From Cliona cf. orientalis (lineage: Eukaryota; Porifera; Demospongiae; Clionaida; Clionaidae): DNA of 64,000 nt. The position numbers and the translations under genes were made by a program. Shown one piece after another: positions 12,101 to 24,000 of the stretch. The notes beneath the pieces were generated by a model. The model was not told where the DNA came from. It did not search any database and saw only the letters and a program-made list of their open reading frames with translations. Position 1 is the stretch's first letter, and every line of letters starts with the position of its first letter. Where the stretch lies: contig OZ005698.1 of assembly GCA_963930775.1 (NCBI GenBank), forward strand, positions 1,178,001 through 1,242,000, written 5' to 3'.

Positions 12101-15100
12101 GAAGCCTATATATACACTGTACCTATTAAATTTTGGTGGCATAATTAAACCAAGAAGCCTCTCAAAAAATCAATAATGTCTTTACTTGTCTGGTATGCAA
12201 GAAGTTTAAATTACATGTACTTGTATATATGTGACCTGCTATGACAAAAGGGACCACTCATGTTAGGATGACAATTTTTATCATGACAATGTCCAACTTT
12301 CTTTCTACAAATGTAGCAGTGAGTATATTGAAATTAACATACAGCGGATACACCTACAGAATATATACATTATACTCTATGCATACTAGTACAAGCTACA
12401 TAAAACAAACACGAATTATGTCCCAAATGGTCCCTTTTCTCACAGTTGGTCACATATTATTGTAGTACTATACTCTGTGCACTCACTTGTATATTACGTA
12501 TGCTACGAACATGCATCTAAGAAATTTTCTAAACTTACTCTTTGGCATCTTCAGAGTCTTCAATAAATTCATAGCTGAAGGTCACAGCATAATCCTTGCT
12601 ATCTGGACTGGTACCTTCCGATCCATCTTTAGCGTTAGTACTTGTACACTTCTTCAGTACTAACTGAGCCACATCTTCAGATAAAAAATGTATTACATTG
12701 TTATGAATTGAAATTTGGTATAACTCTGTATAGCTACCTGGCATCCTCTGAATCAGTTTTCTGAAAGGTGTTGTTTCTCTCCCATCTTGTGTTTTTGTAC
12801 AGTTCCTCAGGGCTAGCTTCCACTTGGGACTAGAGATAATAGCTTCTGCTACATCTCTACATTAAAGAAAAATCAGTGGCAACCAAGTAATACGATTCTT
12901 TTTCAAAGTTGATGTCGTACCTATGACCTTTCTCAATCGCCCAATCCAAAGCGTTAAAGCTGCGCTGATCCCTCAAGCCAAGATTGGCACCATGCTTGAT
13001 GAGTGTCTCCACGGCAGTCACATGACCTTCTTTGGCAGCCAGGTGAAGGGGTGTGGTCTTCAATTTGTCAGTGGGGTCGATCTCGGCTTTTGCTGACACC
13101 AGCTCCTTGACGATTCTGGCATGCCCATTTGCCGCAGCACAATCTAGTGGAGTCCACAATACTTTATTTCTGTATAAGGGATATACACTCGAGTCATAAA
13201 TGCGAAGTTTATACTGTGGGATCCCTCTATTATCAATGCCATTGGGACAGCTTAATTAAAGGAAGTACCCTCATTAATTTCAGGGATGGCTAGTTTTGTA
13301 CATACATGTAGCTAGGATCTAGTATCATGGACGTGTTTAAGGTTACAACAGTATCTTACTGTAATATAAGGGCATGCCTGCATGCTTGTTATAACTGATG
13401 CTCACCTTGCTCCAATATTAGCCCCTGGCATCTTAATCAAATTTTTGGCAACATCTAGGAAGCCGTGTTTGCAGGCAAGATGGAGAGGTGTGTTGCCATC
13501 ATCATCGACACTTTTCAAGAGATGACCGACATCAGTTGCTTCATGCTGTTTTGTATCTCTCACACTATCCTTCCAGTAGTGCTGGAGCTCAGTCATAATG
13601 CTAAGATTTTATGGTCAAGATAGTCATAATTATCGTATAGCGGGAATTTTCAAGGGGTTCAATTTTTGCTGGTAGTGGGTTTTATTAACATTTACTGATG
13701 TATGTGATCGTGCTCTCTATGCAGTGGCATCTCTAGGTAGTTTTTAACCGGCTACAAGCAATCAAAGGTGACTGCACAGGAGTGGGTGCTTGCCTGGGAC
13801 ACTACGGTATATTATTACTAGTTTGCTTAATTCACGGGTTTTGGTTAGTTATTATGAAGACTGTGAAATTGGACTCCTTGAAATTTTCCGGTACAGTAGT
13901 AGGTATAATATTGTTGTTGTCACTTACTGGTTATGTCCATTTTCGGCAGCAAGGTGCATGGCAGTCTTAAGCAATGCATTCTTTTTCTGCAGCTTAAGGT
14001 CTAGCTTGGCTCGAAGATTCCAAAGCTCTTTCACACACTCAAGATGACCATTCTGTGCAGCAATGTGGAGGCAGGTATTGAAACTAGTGTCGACTGTTTC
14101 GTACAGCTTGCGTCCTTCATCACTTCTCTTGGAGAGTATGAGCTACACATCCAATGCAAAATGCATAGTTGAAATTAGAATTCAAATTTTTGATGGCATA
14201 TGATTTTGCACACCTCTATTATCTTTGGGTGATTGTGCTCTGCAGCCAGAAAAAGAGCAGTTTTTCTGCCCTTGGTTTTGACAGCAACAGCAGGGTTTTC
14301 TGATGTCTTTACAAGCATAGCTCCCTTCTCCAGCAGAAGCTCAAAGCCTTCTACTTGCCCATACTCAGCAGCTGTCAGAAGAGGAGTGTAAGAATGAGCG
14401 TCCTCCACTTCTTTGTCAGCACCCCTGCAAATTTAGAGGAGTAAAATACGTAGCTACAGATCTTTACAGCATTTGGATGTGCACTATATATATATATGTA
14501 CACATACTTCTTTAGAAGGAGTTCCATCATATCAGTTTTTCCGTATTCAGTTGCATAGTGGAGGGGCGTTTGGTCGTAAGTGTCCTTTACATCCACCACT
14601 TTGCGTTCTTTTTCGAGAAACTCTTCCATGACGTTGACACAGCCATATTGGGCAGCAATGTGAATTGGCGTGACCCCGTCACTTATTCGGGGTGTGAGAA
14701 ACTCGTCTAAGCTACTACTTTCCTTCATAAGCAGTCAAACTGTGGGGATGCTATCATTTCGACAAGCATAATGGAGTGGAGTTGCTTTGTCGTTATCACA
14801 CTCATTCAACAAGCCTGGGTGGGCGTCTAGTAGCAATTTGACTATCCTGTAGTGATCCTCGCGACAAGCAATGTGGAAAGGCGTCAGGCCAGCCTTATTC
14901 TTGATATTTACTTTAGTCACATCTGATTTTCCATCTGTCTTCATTTTCTCCAGCAGAACCTTAACAACTTGCTTGTGACCGTGGAAGCAGGCTTCATGGA
15001 GAGGTGTGTCGCCATTTCCATCCTTCACGATCAGATCGATATCCTTGTGGTCTAGAAGTGACTCCACTGCTTCTTTATTGCCCGACTGGCAGGCTATGTG

Positions 15101-18100
15101 AAGAGCTGTAAAGCCATATCGGTCTTTGGCATTTACCTGCAAGTGTATAATTAGTATTTCATCACATGATATTGTTAATGTAGCTATACATACGTCAATC
15201 TCTGTGCACTCAGTGACAAGAAGGTCAAAGATTTGTTTGCAAGATGTTTGTCGCTCATAAGTGGCTGGAACTGAACTGCTTTGATGGTATTTACGCTTAG
15301 GAAGCTCCAGAGTACCAGTATCACTCTGCGTCCTCTCATATCTTCTTTCGGTGTGTTCAGCTGAGTCAGTTTGATCAAAAACATCAGGTTGTACAGTAAT
15401 CTCTGTAGACTTGCAAGGCTTGCAGGCATGGCGGAGGTAGCAGGCTGCGAGATGAAGTGGGGTGTACTCCTCCGAAACAGTCTTGGCCCTAACATCTAGA
15501 AATGGGAATATCCAGTGCAATGTAATTTAATTGGGGAATAATGACTTGATATGGTATCATACCTGCACCACTGTCTACTAATATTCGCATTATTTCTGGT
15601 CGGTTGAACTTGGCAGCATAGTGAACTGGAGCATAGCCATGGCTATCTTTCATTTTCACCTGTTGATCCTTATTCTTACTTTGCTCCAACAATCCTCTAA
15701 CCCCATCTTGTTCATCTTCCCATATATGCTGTATGTATGATGATACATGTAAAGAATGCCTTGTAGCTATACTATATACATGTATATACCGTCACCTCTA
15801 GTCTATAAATGAATTGTATATTATGTAATGTCCAGGCCTGGCCCATCCCTGTGCATTGAGTCAGAACACTCATACAGGAATAAAGTGCTTTTAGCTCAAT
15901 TACTATAGCTACAGGGCTAGGGTGCAGGGTGGAATTGCCAGGCCTATAGTGATCCCAAAGGGAAACTCCATGATGCACAAGGCCTATACTTAGGGGACTA
16001 ATTATAGTCTATACATCCTTAAAATTCCATTCACTTGATTATGTGTGCATGGAGCTAGTAAACAGGATGGATTTTCTACTTGAAACCACAATCAATATTA
16101 TTATTATGAACTCATAGCCTGGATATTATAATATATATAGCTAGTGTGTAGGTGGGCTGCAGGTCAATATAATCTCGTGACTATAGAGCTAATTTAACCC
16201 ATGATGCAGGTAAATGTTTCACTGTTGCTGTTTATAGGCACCTAATTGATATTGGTGACCTACTGTACCATGCCTCGCTCAAGTCCATGGCATTATCTGC
16301 TCTACAGCCTGAGCTAGCAACACTGGACATAATATTATGTGATACTATATTATACAGAGATTCTCCAAGAATTTGAAATAGCCATTAAATTTAATTTAGT
16401 TAAGAAGCCTACAAATGATATTAATTGAGAAGCCTTGTTCGTCTACAATATACTGCTAATAGCTATAGTGTAGTGGCTATTATATTATAGCTAAGAAATA
16501 GTCGGGGATTTTTTGGCCCTGCATGGATGTAGGAAGTGCACATCCTTTTCCTCCTTATCATTATAATTATATATTATATCTAAGACCAGGATACAAATTT
16601 TGATATGAAATTTTTGTGATAATATTATTGTTTAGCCCTATTATACATGCAGCATGCACTGTCTAGAATCTAGGTGACTCTTGTAAATTGTGTGTAACTA
16701 TTATTACCGGTATATCACTGATGACACAATTTTTATGTAAGATCCATAAAAATAATATGAAAGACAACAGTTGCATTTGGTAGAATCAGCAGCTATAAGG
16801 GGGGCTTGTCCAAAGTCCTTGTGGAAAAATTAACATCATAATGACGTTATAGGGGAGCAGGGGGTCTTGGTCCATGATGTTTTACAGCACAGACTTTAGC
16901 TGTGATTATGCATTCTTGTGGTTGAACAAGACTAGACATGCCTCCAGCAGTGCATTTTAGTGACAGCTGTATCAAGCACTATCATAGGCGTCAGTTGGAT
17001 ATCATAAGTGGGGGGTCACAGAGTTCCATCTGACAGATGGACATAAAAAAAATACCTTTGGGAAATTATAAATACCCAGACTAAAATCATGCACTTAATA
17101 TAAATAATTACCCATACTTTTGGGAAATTGTAAATAATTACGTACCCAGAATCTGATATCTATTTTGGTACATTCAGAACATTGATTAAAAAGCATTTAT
17201 ACACTCAGATCTTGTGATATTTAATATGCTTTCGGTTCTGAACATGGCTATTTGTACACATGAATCTCGTAATAATTATTATTACCACGATACATATCAT
17301 TTTTGTAGTAAAGAGCAATAATTATTACTGAAGCAAAGTGAGGGGGCACAGCTCAGGCCCCCCCAAAATGACGCCTATGAGCACTATGTAGCTAAAGGTG
17401 TACACGTAGCTATAGCTACAGGCAATTGCAAGTAAGAAACTGTCAAAGAAGCACAGGTATGCAATGAATCCATGAACTTCAAGACACTGTAGAATACAAG
17501 TGAATATCGAATGTGTCGGTTAGCTAAATGGAGCAGAATCAGAGTTTCAGTGTTGAATCTATGCTGAAATGCTGTGACGTTAAGAGAGCAGAAGGGGGGG
17601 GGGGGGAGTAAATGTTAACGTCATAATTTTTCCACAAGGACTTTGGACAAGCCCCCTAATAATGATCCTACTTGCATTATCCAATTTGCTTTGTACACTT
17701 GAAATGAATGTAGCTAATAGTGAGCTCAAGTATAGCACGAATACAGAGCAGATTATGTACATTTATACTCCATACAAACAACTAGCTACATGCATATACT
17801 ACAAACAAAATGGTCACATTATCAATAATGTTAGCTATACAGCTGATGATATGCCATGAAAGCAAACGTTTGTGGCGTGACCACACCCTCCACACGCACT
17901 TACCCAGTAAATGTCTCGATCTCGATTGGCCCTCTCTGCTGCACCATCCCAGTTGGTACGATCGCGAGATGATTCATCCTTCTTCTGCACGTGGCCCGCT
18001 AAATTGCCACGCGGCTCCTCAGAGTCGGTCTTAGCCTCTTCCACATCGATGCGAACGTCGGCGACTGCACCCCCCGACGGAGCTTCGTCGGAGTCGCGAC

Positions 18101-18134
18101 GCACTAGTTCGATGCTATCGCCTGTAGCTTCCAT
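8736..18134 (-). CDS. TRPA1: TRPA-type ankyrin-repeat cation channel, 18 exons, with an in-frame TGA
   Basis: Exons: 17904-18134, 15563-15728, 15194-15495, 14508-15136, 14214-14424, 13928-14142, 13406-13600, 12921-13169, 12738-12856, 12539-12674, 11464-11599, 11220-11397, 10874-11077, 10485-10796, 9914-10251, 9524-9592, 9208-9444, 8736-8948. All phases fit, giving 1380 codons. Order: acidic N-terminus (1-77), a long ankyrin array (about 80-780; many TPLH..A..G repeats) with a disordered insert near codons 150-210, S1 near 890, a Cys-rich S1-S2 loop, S2-S5, pore GEMGYEDIF near 1160, S6 near 1190-1212, TRP-like helix VGLAVDDIKGIQEA, and a C-terminal coiled coil. TRPA channels are Ca-permeable sensors of irritants or heat; the pore and post-S6 helix match TRPA best. 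Codon 367 is TGA (14735-14737), so the gene is a nonsense allele, is read through, or contains a base error. If decoded as a stop, only part of the ankyrin domain would be made. Confidence 0.92.
9208..10251 (-). other. TRPA pore, S6 and post-S6 helix exons
   Basis: The exon 9914-10251 encodes S5, the pore with GEMGYEDIF, and S6. The exon 9524-9592 encodes exactly 23 residues (VGLAVDDIKGIQEA then ATLKRLEMR). This matches the TRPA post-S6 helix, where human TRPA1 has GLAVGDIAEVQ. The exon 9208-9444 continues into the cytoplasmic tail. These stretches are the strongest evidence for the TRPA assignment. Confidence 0.9.
11682..11808. mobile_element. MITE-like element with 15-bp inverted repeats
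   Basis: gtaggttgagggact at 11682-11696 is perfectly inverted at 11794-11808. Total length is 127 bp. There is no coding capacity and no clear target-site duplication. Confidence 0.5.
12227..12457. mobile_element. MITE-like element with about 30-bp inverted repeats
   Basis: The left arm 12227-12256 contains atatgtgacc and aaaagggacca. The right arm 12428-12457 reads the same inverted with a few mismatches. The total is 231 bp, AT-rich inside, within a TRPA intron. A TA dinucleotide flanks the left end, consistent with but not proof of a Tc1/mariner origin. Confidence 0.55.
14735..14737 (-). other. In-frame TGA inside TRPA ankyrin exon 4
   Basis: Exon 4 (14508-15136) reads NDSIPTV, TGA, then LLMKESSSLDE in one unbroken frame, and ankyrin repeats continue on both sides. 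The position corresponds to the variable residue before LL in helix 2 of an ankyrin repeat. A CGA-to-TGA transition would explain it. Confidence 0.85.
16799..17656. mobile_element. Non-autonomous DNA element with TAA target duplication, interrupted
   Basis: The left end runs GGGGGGCTTGTCC and continues about 34 bp into GTCCTTGTGGAAAAATTA. The right end is the inverted complement (one G fewer). TAA lies directly outside both ends (16796-16798 and 17657-17659). A TAA duplication with G-rich ends resembles PIF/Harbinger MITEs. Removing the nested insert leaves about 450 bp with no transposase. Confidence 0.7.
16983..17379. mobile_element. Nested hAT-like MITE with perfect 8-bp target duplication
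   Basis: The 397-bp element starts CATAGGCGTCA and ends with the exact inverse TGACGCCTATG. AGCACTAT is duplicated at 16975-16982 and 17380-17387. An 8-bp duplication is typical of hAT (and P-type) transposition. It lies inside the element 16799-17656, so it inserted later. Confidence 0.8.
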
Positions 18135-18200
18135 AACTTGTTCATAAGGGCGAAAGAGGTTTTTTGCTAGCTGGTATTACCGTAATTCTCAATGATTTTT

Positions 18201-18206
18201 TTTATT
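18201..18206 (-). terminator. Poly(A) signal of the 18295-20941 gene
   Basis: TTTATT on the plus strand gives AATAAA on the minus strand, about 90 bp after the stop at 18295 and only about 70 bp before the TRPA start codon. The two genes are packed head-to-tail. Confidence 0.5.
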
Positions 18207-18231
18207 AATATTGCTTAGCGGAAGTGGTTTT

Positions 18232-18251
18232 GTTACCGCGCATGCGCGTGA
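18232..18251. promoter_or_regulatory. GCGCATGCGCG palindrome upstream of TRPA
   Basis: A GCGCATGCGC palindrome, the NRF-1 type core, lies about 100 bp upstream of the TRPA start at 18134. It is in the 160-bp gap to the next gene, so it is a plausible promoter element. Assignment is by motif only. Confidence 0.4.
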
Positions 18252-18294
18252 TTGAGACTACAAAAAAAATTGAGGGTGTGGCTCTGACCCGATA

Positions 18295-20941
18295 CTATTC
18301 TGCATACAATTCAGGCAATTCAGAACCGTCATCCAACACACTATTGCTGCTATTTGTTCTGAGGAGGTCAATTAACTTTTTCTTTGTTCCCCTCAGACAC
18401 ACTTTCACAGGCTGGTGTGTCTTCTTGTATGCTCTTAACACCACGTTCGAGTTCTGCTCCACCTTCTTCTTGCTGCCGCTCAGATTTCCAAGAATATTTC
18501 TTTGCAGTTGCACTTTTCTTCTTTGACGTGATCTCAACATACACCTGCTTGAGTCACTGACCTGGTGATGGATATTAGTATCAGGACTGTTGGAGCTATT
18601 CCCTCTTAATGTTACTCTGTAGCCAGTGTTCATTCCTTCCGCCTCTCGGCTCTTTTCTGTGATGGCATGAGATAAGTTAACAATTCTTCCATGCTGTTTA
18701 GAAGAGGACAAGAATCTCCCAGTGACTGTGTGTGAATTGAAAAGAATTTGGTAACCCCTTTGAGAATCAATCTGAGAGTTATGTAAAAGGTGAATACCTT
18801 TTCTGTGTCCACTCCTTCGTAGGTGGGGGTATGCCACAGTGTGCCTTTCCACAGAGCTTAGTGCTCTGTCTGACTCGTTTGCACCACTGCGGGATTTATG
18901 AGGTGATGCAAGGAGGGAGCTGTTAATCACCGTTGGGCAATTGACAACAAGCTCATTAGCACACTCCTGAGAGTTTTGTCTGTCTTCAAGGATTCCTCCC
19001 CTGTCCTTAAGTATTCTTCGCGAATTATTGCAGCAGTGTGTACTGCTCGATGATGAGACGGTTACATCGGAACTGTTGTCTTGATGATATTGAATGAGAG
19101 CTGATGAAGATGATGAAGGATGAATCTGCAGATCGCACAAGTTTGACTGTGCTATCGATTTCGATGGAATCGAGCGAGTGGTATCGTGCTTTTCAATGTG
19201 ATAAAACCTCCTCCTTCCCCTTTTTCTGCCATTATGTCTGGATACATACTGTGCATACGTAGCATTATCATCTTCACTAGCTAACTGTTTCCCAATTGTC
19301 AGTTGCTGAAGATCTTCTTCTGTGACTTGCTGTGTACCAGATTTTATTCGCCCTGAGAGCAGTCTTCCAAAGTTCAGGTGATGACTCTCAGTGGAAGAGT
19401 GTTCCACAAGATTCCCGCGATGATCCTCATGTTTTCTTGCATTCTTGTCTATAGTTTTCCCTTCAGAATCTGCTGTGGACAGTGGTTCTAAATAGTGCAC
19501 ACGCCTTTCCTTCTTAGCCACAGACTGCTGCTGTTGCTCGGGTGCTGTCATGCTGAAGAATTCAATCCTAGTGTGGACCTTTCCGTCTTTACTTCTTGAG
19601 CTTTTCACCATAATCTGGTCTTCTTGTTTCTCGTGAAAGAGCAAAGAGGGTGGGTATTTGGATTTCTTTAAGTGATTTGTGTGCAATTGAAGTGGCTGGA
19701 AAGTAGCATTTGATTGTTGCGTGTCCTTTGATCTGGATTGATACCCAGTGGAATAATTTTGTGTTCTAGCACTTGAGCTTCTACTCCGGTATATGGCATT
19801 TTCAGGTACCCATGCTGTGAATTCTGCTGGTTGTTCACTCACGGTCATCCGTGCAAGTGACCCAATGCTATTACGTGGTCCTTTGGAGCATTTTTTAGTC
19901 AATAACTCTGCTTCGGAAAATACTACTGGTGCAGCTCTGCCAATCACTTGTGGTCTGACTGGACCGGTGTCTACTAGCACTGATACACTTTGCAATTGAC
20001 TCCCTCTTAAATTTGGACTACAATCGCCATTACTGCTATGAGGAACCAGAGGCACTCGATGAAATTTGGATATCTTATTCCGTACAGTTGTAAGCTTTTC
20101 GTTACTATCCAGTCTGCAGTGAAATATGATAACATTTGGTCAATCAATCAGCAATAATAAACAAATTAACCAAAGAGCCAGCTAGGAATTGAAGTACTGG
20201 TATAATAAAATATTCTCTTGGTGTTAAGTGGGAGTTGTATAATAGTAGTTGAGTGTAACATGGGTTACCATAGTTGCTACAAGTGTTATGCCATTACTCT
20301 TAAGTATTAAACGGTGATAATTAAACATCACACCTTCACTTAGTTAGCTCTCATTAGGAAATGTATCATAACAGTAATATTATACTGTAGCTAAACTTTA
20401 TTAATTTTGTTGCTCACCTGTTTACTCCATCTTCAACATCTGGGAAACTCACATCTTGAAAGCTCCCTTTAACTTGCATTAGTCGAGTGCACGTGGTGGG
20501 TGGGCCTGCTTTATAATTCCTTGGTGTTTTCTCCACTAATAGCCCAAGTTTCATTTCCCTATAGTGTATTATGTGGTCACTAGCGTTCCCAAGGTGACAA
20601 AACCTCAAACACTCTTCCTCCGCCTTCCGATCAGCTTTCCTGCGAAAAATGGCGATTCTTTGCGTGGGCTTTATACTTGTGACGTTGCTGGCCTTCTGCG
20701 ACGATCCGCTGTCCACATTCGCGCCTGTGCTCTTGCTGCAATCGGCGCCGAGATAGGTGTTCTTCACTGCGTGGATGCGACCTGGAGGTATTGCTGCGTT
20801 TGCGCATTTCGCCCACCCACCGAACTCCACGCTGGTATCGTGGTGGATGCACAGACAGGCAGCCTTGGCCCGCGATTCCTTGAGTAGCTTTCGGCTATAA
20901 TTTGGTGTCACCATGATCCCTCTCCAGCACTCTCTGCGCAT
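18295..20941 (-). CDS. Unrecognised 780-residue serine-rich basic protein, 2 exons
   Basis: Exons 20418-20941 and 20113-18295 join in phase (donor ag|gtgagc, acceptor ctgcag|a) to 780 residues and a stop. A second in-frame ATG lies at 20914 (MVTPNYSRKLLKES) and could be the true start. I do not recognise the family. The protein is low in hydrophobic stretches, has no signal peptide or membrane segment, and is rich in Ser, Arg, Lys and Gln with short runs such as SSSSS and QQQQ and a basic patch RKRGRRRF. This suggests an intrinsically disordered, possibly nuclear protein. The uninterrupted 1.8-kb second exon in AT-rich DNA supports a real gene. It is transcribed divergently from INO80B over a 137-bp promoter. 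Confidence 0.7.
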
Positions 20942-21078
20942 CGGGCCATTTGCGCAAAGGGCATGCCATGCGCCAATCAGTGATAATGGGTGGAGCTTGT
21001 ATTACACATGCACGTTGGGGCGGGGCTATTATGTGACCTTTAACCCGAGGAATCCTAGTTTGCGCGGCTTGGTTCATC
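20942..21078. promoter_or_regulatory. Divergent (bidirectional) promoter
   Basis: Only 137 bp separate the two start codons. The gap holds a CCAAT box within gccaatcag (about 20970) and a GC box ggggcggggc (about 21017-21026), with higher GC than its surroundings. No TATA box is obvious, as expected for a housekeeping bidirectional promoter. Confidence 0.65.
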
Positions 21079-24000
21079 ATGGGCAAAAAGCGCTCAAAAG
21101 AAGGTATGCTATTGCATGTTTGATGCGGCTAGTCTATATAATAAGTTTAAAGCCTATTTGAGTACCGAAATTCCATAACAGCAGAGCAGCTTGCGCTTGT
21201 AGTGCTGTGTTTATAACGTTTGGTAATGGGTCGTCACTCTTGGTTGCTAGGTGGGGAAGGAGGTGGCTCTCCGAAGAAGAAACACAAAAAGAACAAACAC
21301 AAGAAGCACCACTACGTGGTCAGTGCTAGCGAGGATCTGGAGGGATCGCTATCTCCGACCAGTGGGGCGTCGTCGTCCTTCCAGCGACCAATCACACTCA
21401 AGATCAAGCTGGGCGATCGACTCATCTCCAGTAGTAGTACCGTGTATGTGAGGAGTAGAGACAGAGGGAGGGAGGGAGACAGAGAGGGAGAAAAGAGAGA
21501 GACACACATCTCATATCATTTTGACATGTTAGGCCACTCCAATATGATTCACTGTTTCCCCTTTCACCAGAAAGCCTGGGGTACGCGGGCGGGCGGTTCA
21601 TTATTCATTATTCATTATCACTATACGTATTAGAGCACCAGCAACATTGACAACCCATGCCAAAGCTACTGTTAAGACAACAAGATAAGAGTGGGTATAC
21701 TAATACACTATAATGAATAAAATCTGGAAATTATGGAAAGGATGCAGGCGGGAAATGGGAAACAACTAATCATATTGGAGTGGCCTTAACTTGATCGAGT
21801 CCATTTCCAGCTTTATAAGCTTAGTGTTGCATGATAAGTGATACCATAGATTATATATAATCTATGCTGAAACGCTTTTAATGGGCCTATCAATGAGGAT
21901 CAGATACAGCCATCCCTTCCCATCCATCCTTGCACTAATTAATTTAATAATTAATTTTAGCGACCTTCCACCTGATGATGCCAGTAGCATTGCCGAGAGC
22001 GAGCCACAGAGCCTCGTTGCCGGGGGCAGCAGCTCAGTGGGCGGAGTCGACGAGGAATGGGAGGGCAGTGACATCTCCCTCACTCAAGACAGTGAGTACA
22101 ATAATGAAGTTCGGATAGGTACGGGGTCGTCATATTACTTAGTTCTCTTTTGTAGTTAGTGAAGATGAAGGGGAAGAGGAGGCGTGGCTTGATGCATTGG
22201 AGGCGGGGCAAGTTAATGAAAGGGGCTACCTCCCACAGAAGAAAGATGTCAGCACACTCACAGCTAGGCAGGTGCGTGATCTGACCCATGCCCCACAGTG
22301 TGCATTAACTGTCTGTAATGAGTCTGATGTGGTAAAGGGTCGACACACTCTTGTACTGTCTGGTGACTGGAAATAATGTAGGGCAGGGAATGAAAATTAG
22401 TGATTTCATTGCTTTCAAGAGTTAAACTTTTGAGGTGATGAATCGGCTGCTGATATCCCCTCCCCCTCAAGCACACCCATATGCACACACACATACAAGA
22501 TACCGTAGTTAATCGAATACAACACATGATCCAATTTAACACAAGAAATTAGCATTTTAGGAATTCTCATAACGTTTATGAGACACGATTGACAACCTTA
22601 TCAGAAAAATACGTATTTTTCAAAATTGAAATTATTTCTTTTCCATGCATTATATTAGATTATGTACAAACCTGCACATTAATGTTGTATTCTAGATGGT
22701 TACATGTTTGCACCTGAAATGTAGAGAGCCATGCTGGGAGAGGGAGGAGGGGAAGGTAGTCAGTTGATGGAGCTGCCCCTCATTAGCAAGCAGCAGGCGG
22801 CCATTGGCGATGATGAGATGACAGAGGAGATGCTGCTCAAGAAGACGGAGAAAAACAGAAAGAGAAGGCTAGCTGCACAGAAGAGAAAGGAGAAACGAAA
22901 GGTTTGTGTAAGAGAGAGAGAGAGAGAGAGAGAGTTCAATCCCCTAATTGGAACATCCTCCTCTCATCTAGACATTTTTCCGCATCACACATAACAACCA
23001 GACCATGTGATAGAGATAGAGCAACAACATTCATTCACAAGAAAATACATAGTAGCATAATAATAATGAATTGCCTCTACTACTAATGCAATAATGCCCA
23101 TGTACATAAAAAAACAGTGCAGCCGTGACCATCTGTGTTCAAATGTTGCCCGATGTGTACTCGAGCATACTTGTACTAGTAAACCAGAGATGTAGCTTAA
23201 CAAAAGCGAGGGGGGGAGGGGGTGATACAAACTATAACAGAGTATGTACATGTAGTTGTAGTTGTAGCTACGTACACATACGTAGTAGCCGTCTATGAGG
23301 TGTGGTGTAGTCGTGTGTAAGTACTACATACGCTGACGCTTGCAAAGACCGGTGCACAACGAAAGTTATCGTAACAACTTTCTGGTTGGATAAATAGTCA
23401 TAATTTTAGGAGAGATCGTTGTTGGTTGTTTGAAGTGCATGCGTAAAGGACGAGGCACATGCATGAAGTAACGTGTGAGAAACAGAGTGGGAGCTGTCTC
23501 TCTTACTCTCTCTCTCTCTCTCACCAACTCACTCTCTCATCTCTGTCTCTTCCTCTCTGTTTTTTTTTTCTTTCTCTCTCCCCCTCCCCCCCTCCCCCCT
23601 CCCCCCCCCCTCTCCTTCCTCCTTTCATCCTTCTTTCAAGACCTTACCCACAACATCAAGATATTTGTAAGTATGGCGAACGAAAACAACGACTGGGGTT
23701 ACGTGTATTAATCAAACTTATCTACATTTCATTTTCTGGTACATAGATCTGTTCAATACAGATAGGAAAGACATTTTCGCTGTTCTCCTACAAGACGTAG
23801 AACTAGAATCTGATATGCACGCTCCAACCATTTTACAATTTCGCGACCACATAGTACCGACTCTATCTACCCAAATATCACTTGCCTGTCTTGCATGAAT
23901 AACCCCACCTTGATTATATACTATACTATGAACATGTGCCGCAGACCATAATATTATAGTACATGAGCTGTACATGTACACTGCATGTACTACATGTGTA

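Larger units (their letters stand above)
11600..12538. other. TRPA intron with two MITE-like elements
   Basis: This intron of about 0.9 kb holds a poly-A run at 12084-12101 and two small inverted-repeat elements listed separately. No coding sequence was recognised. Confidence 0.6.
15729..17903. other. TRPA first intron (2.2 kb) with nested transposons
   Basis: The intron joins the acidic N-terminal exon to the first ankyrin exon. Its central part is a MITE with a second element inserted in it. The rest is AT-rich with no recognised coding sequence. Confidence 0.7.

Noticed and set aside
14715-14760. Short intron that would remove the TRPA TGA
   Set aside because: Available GT and AG pairs give introns of 18-57 bases with poor donors and would delete conserved ankyrin helix residues.
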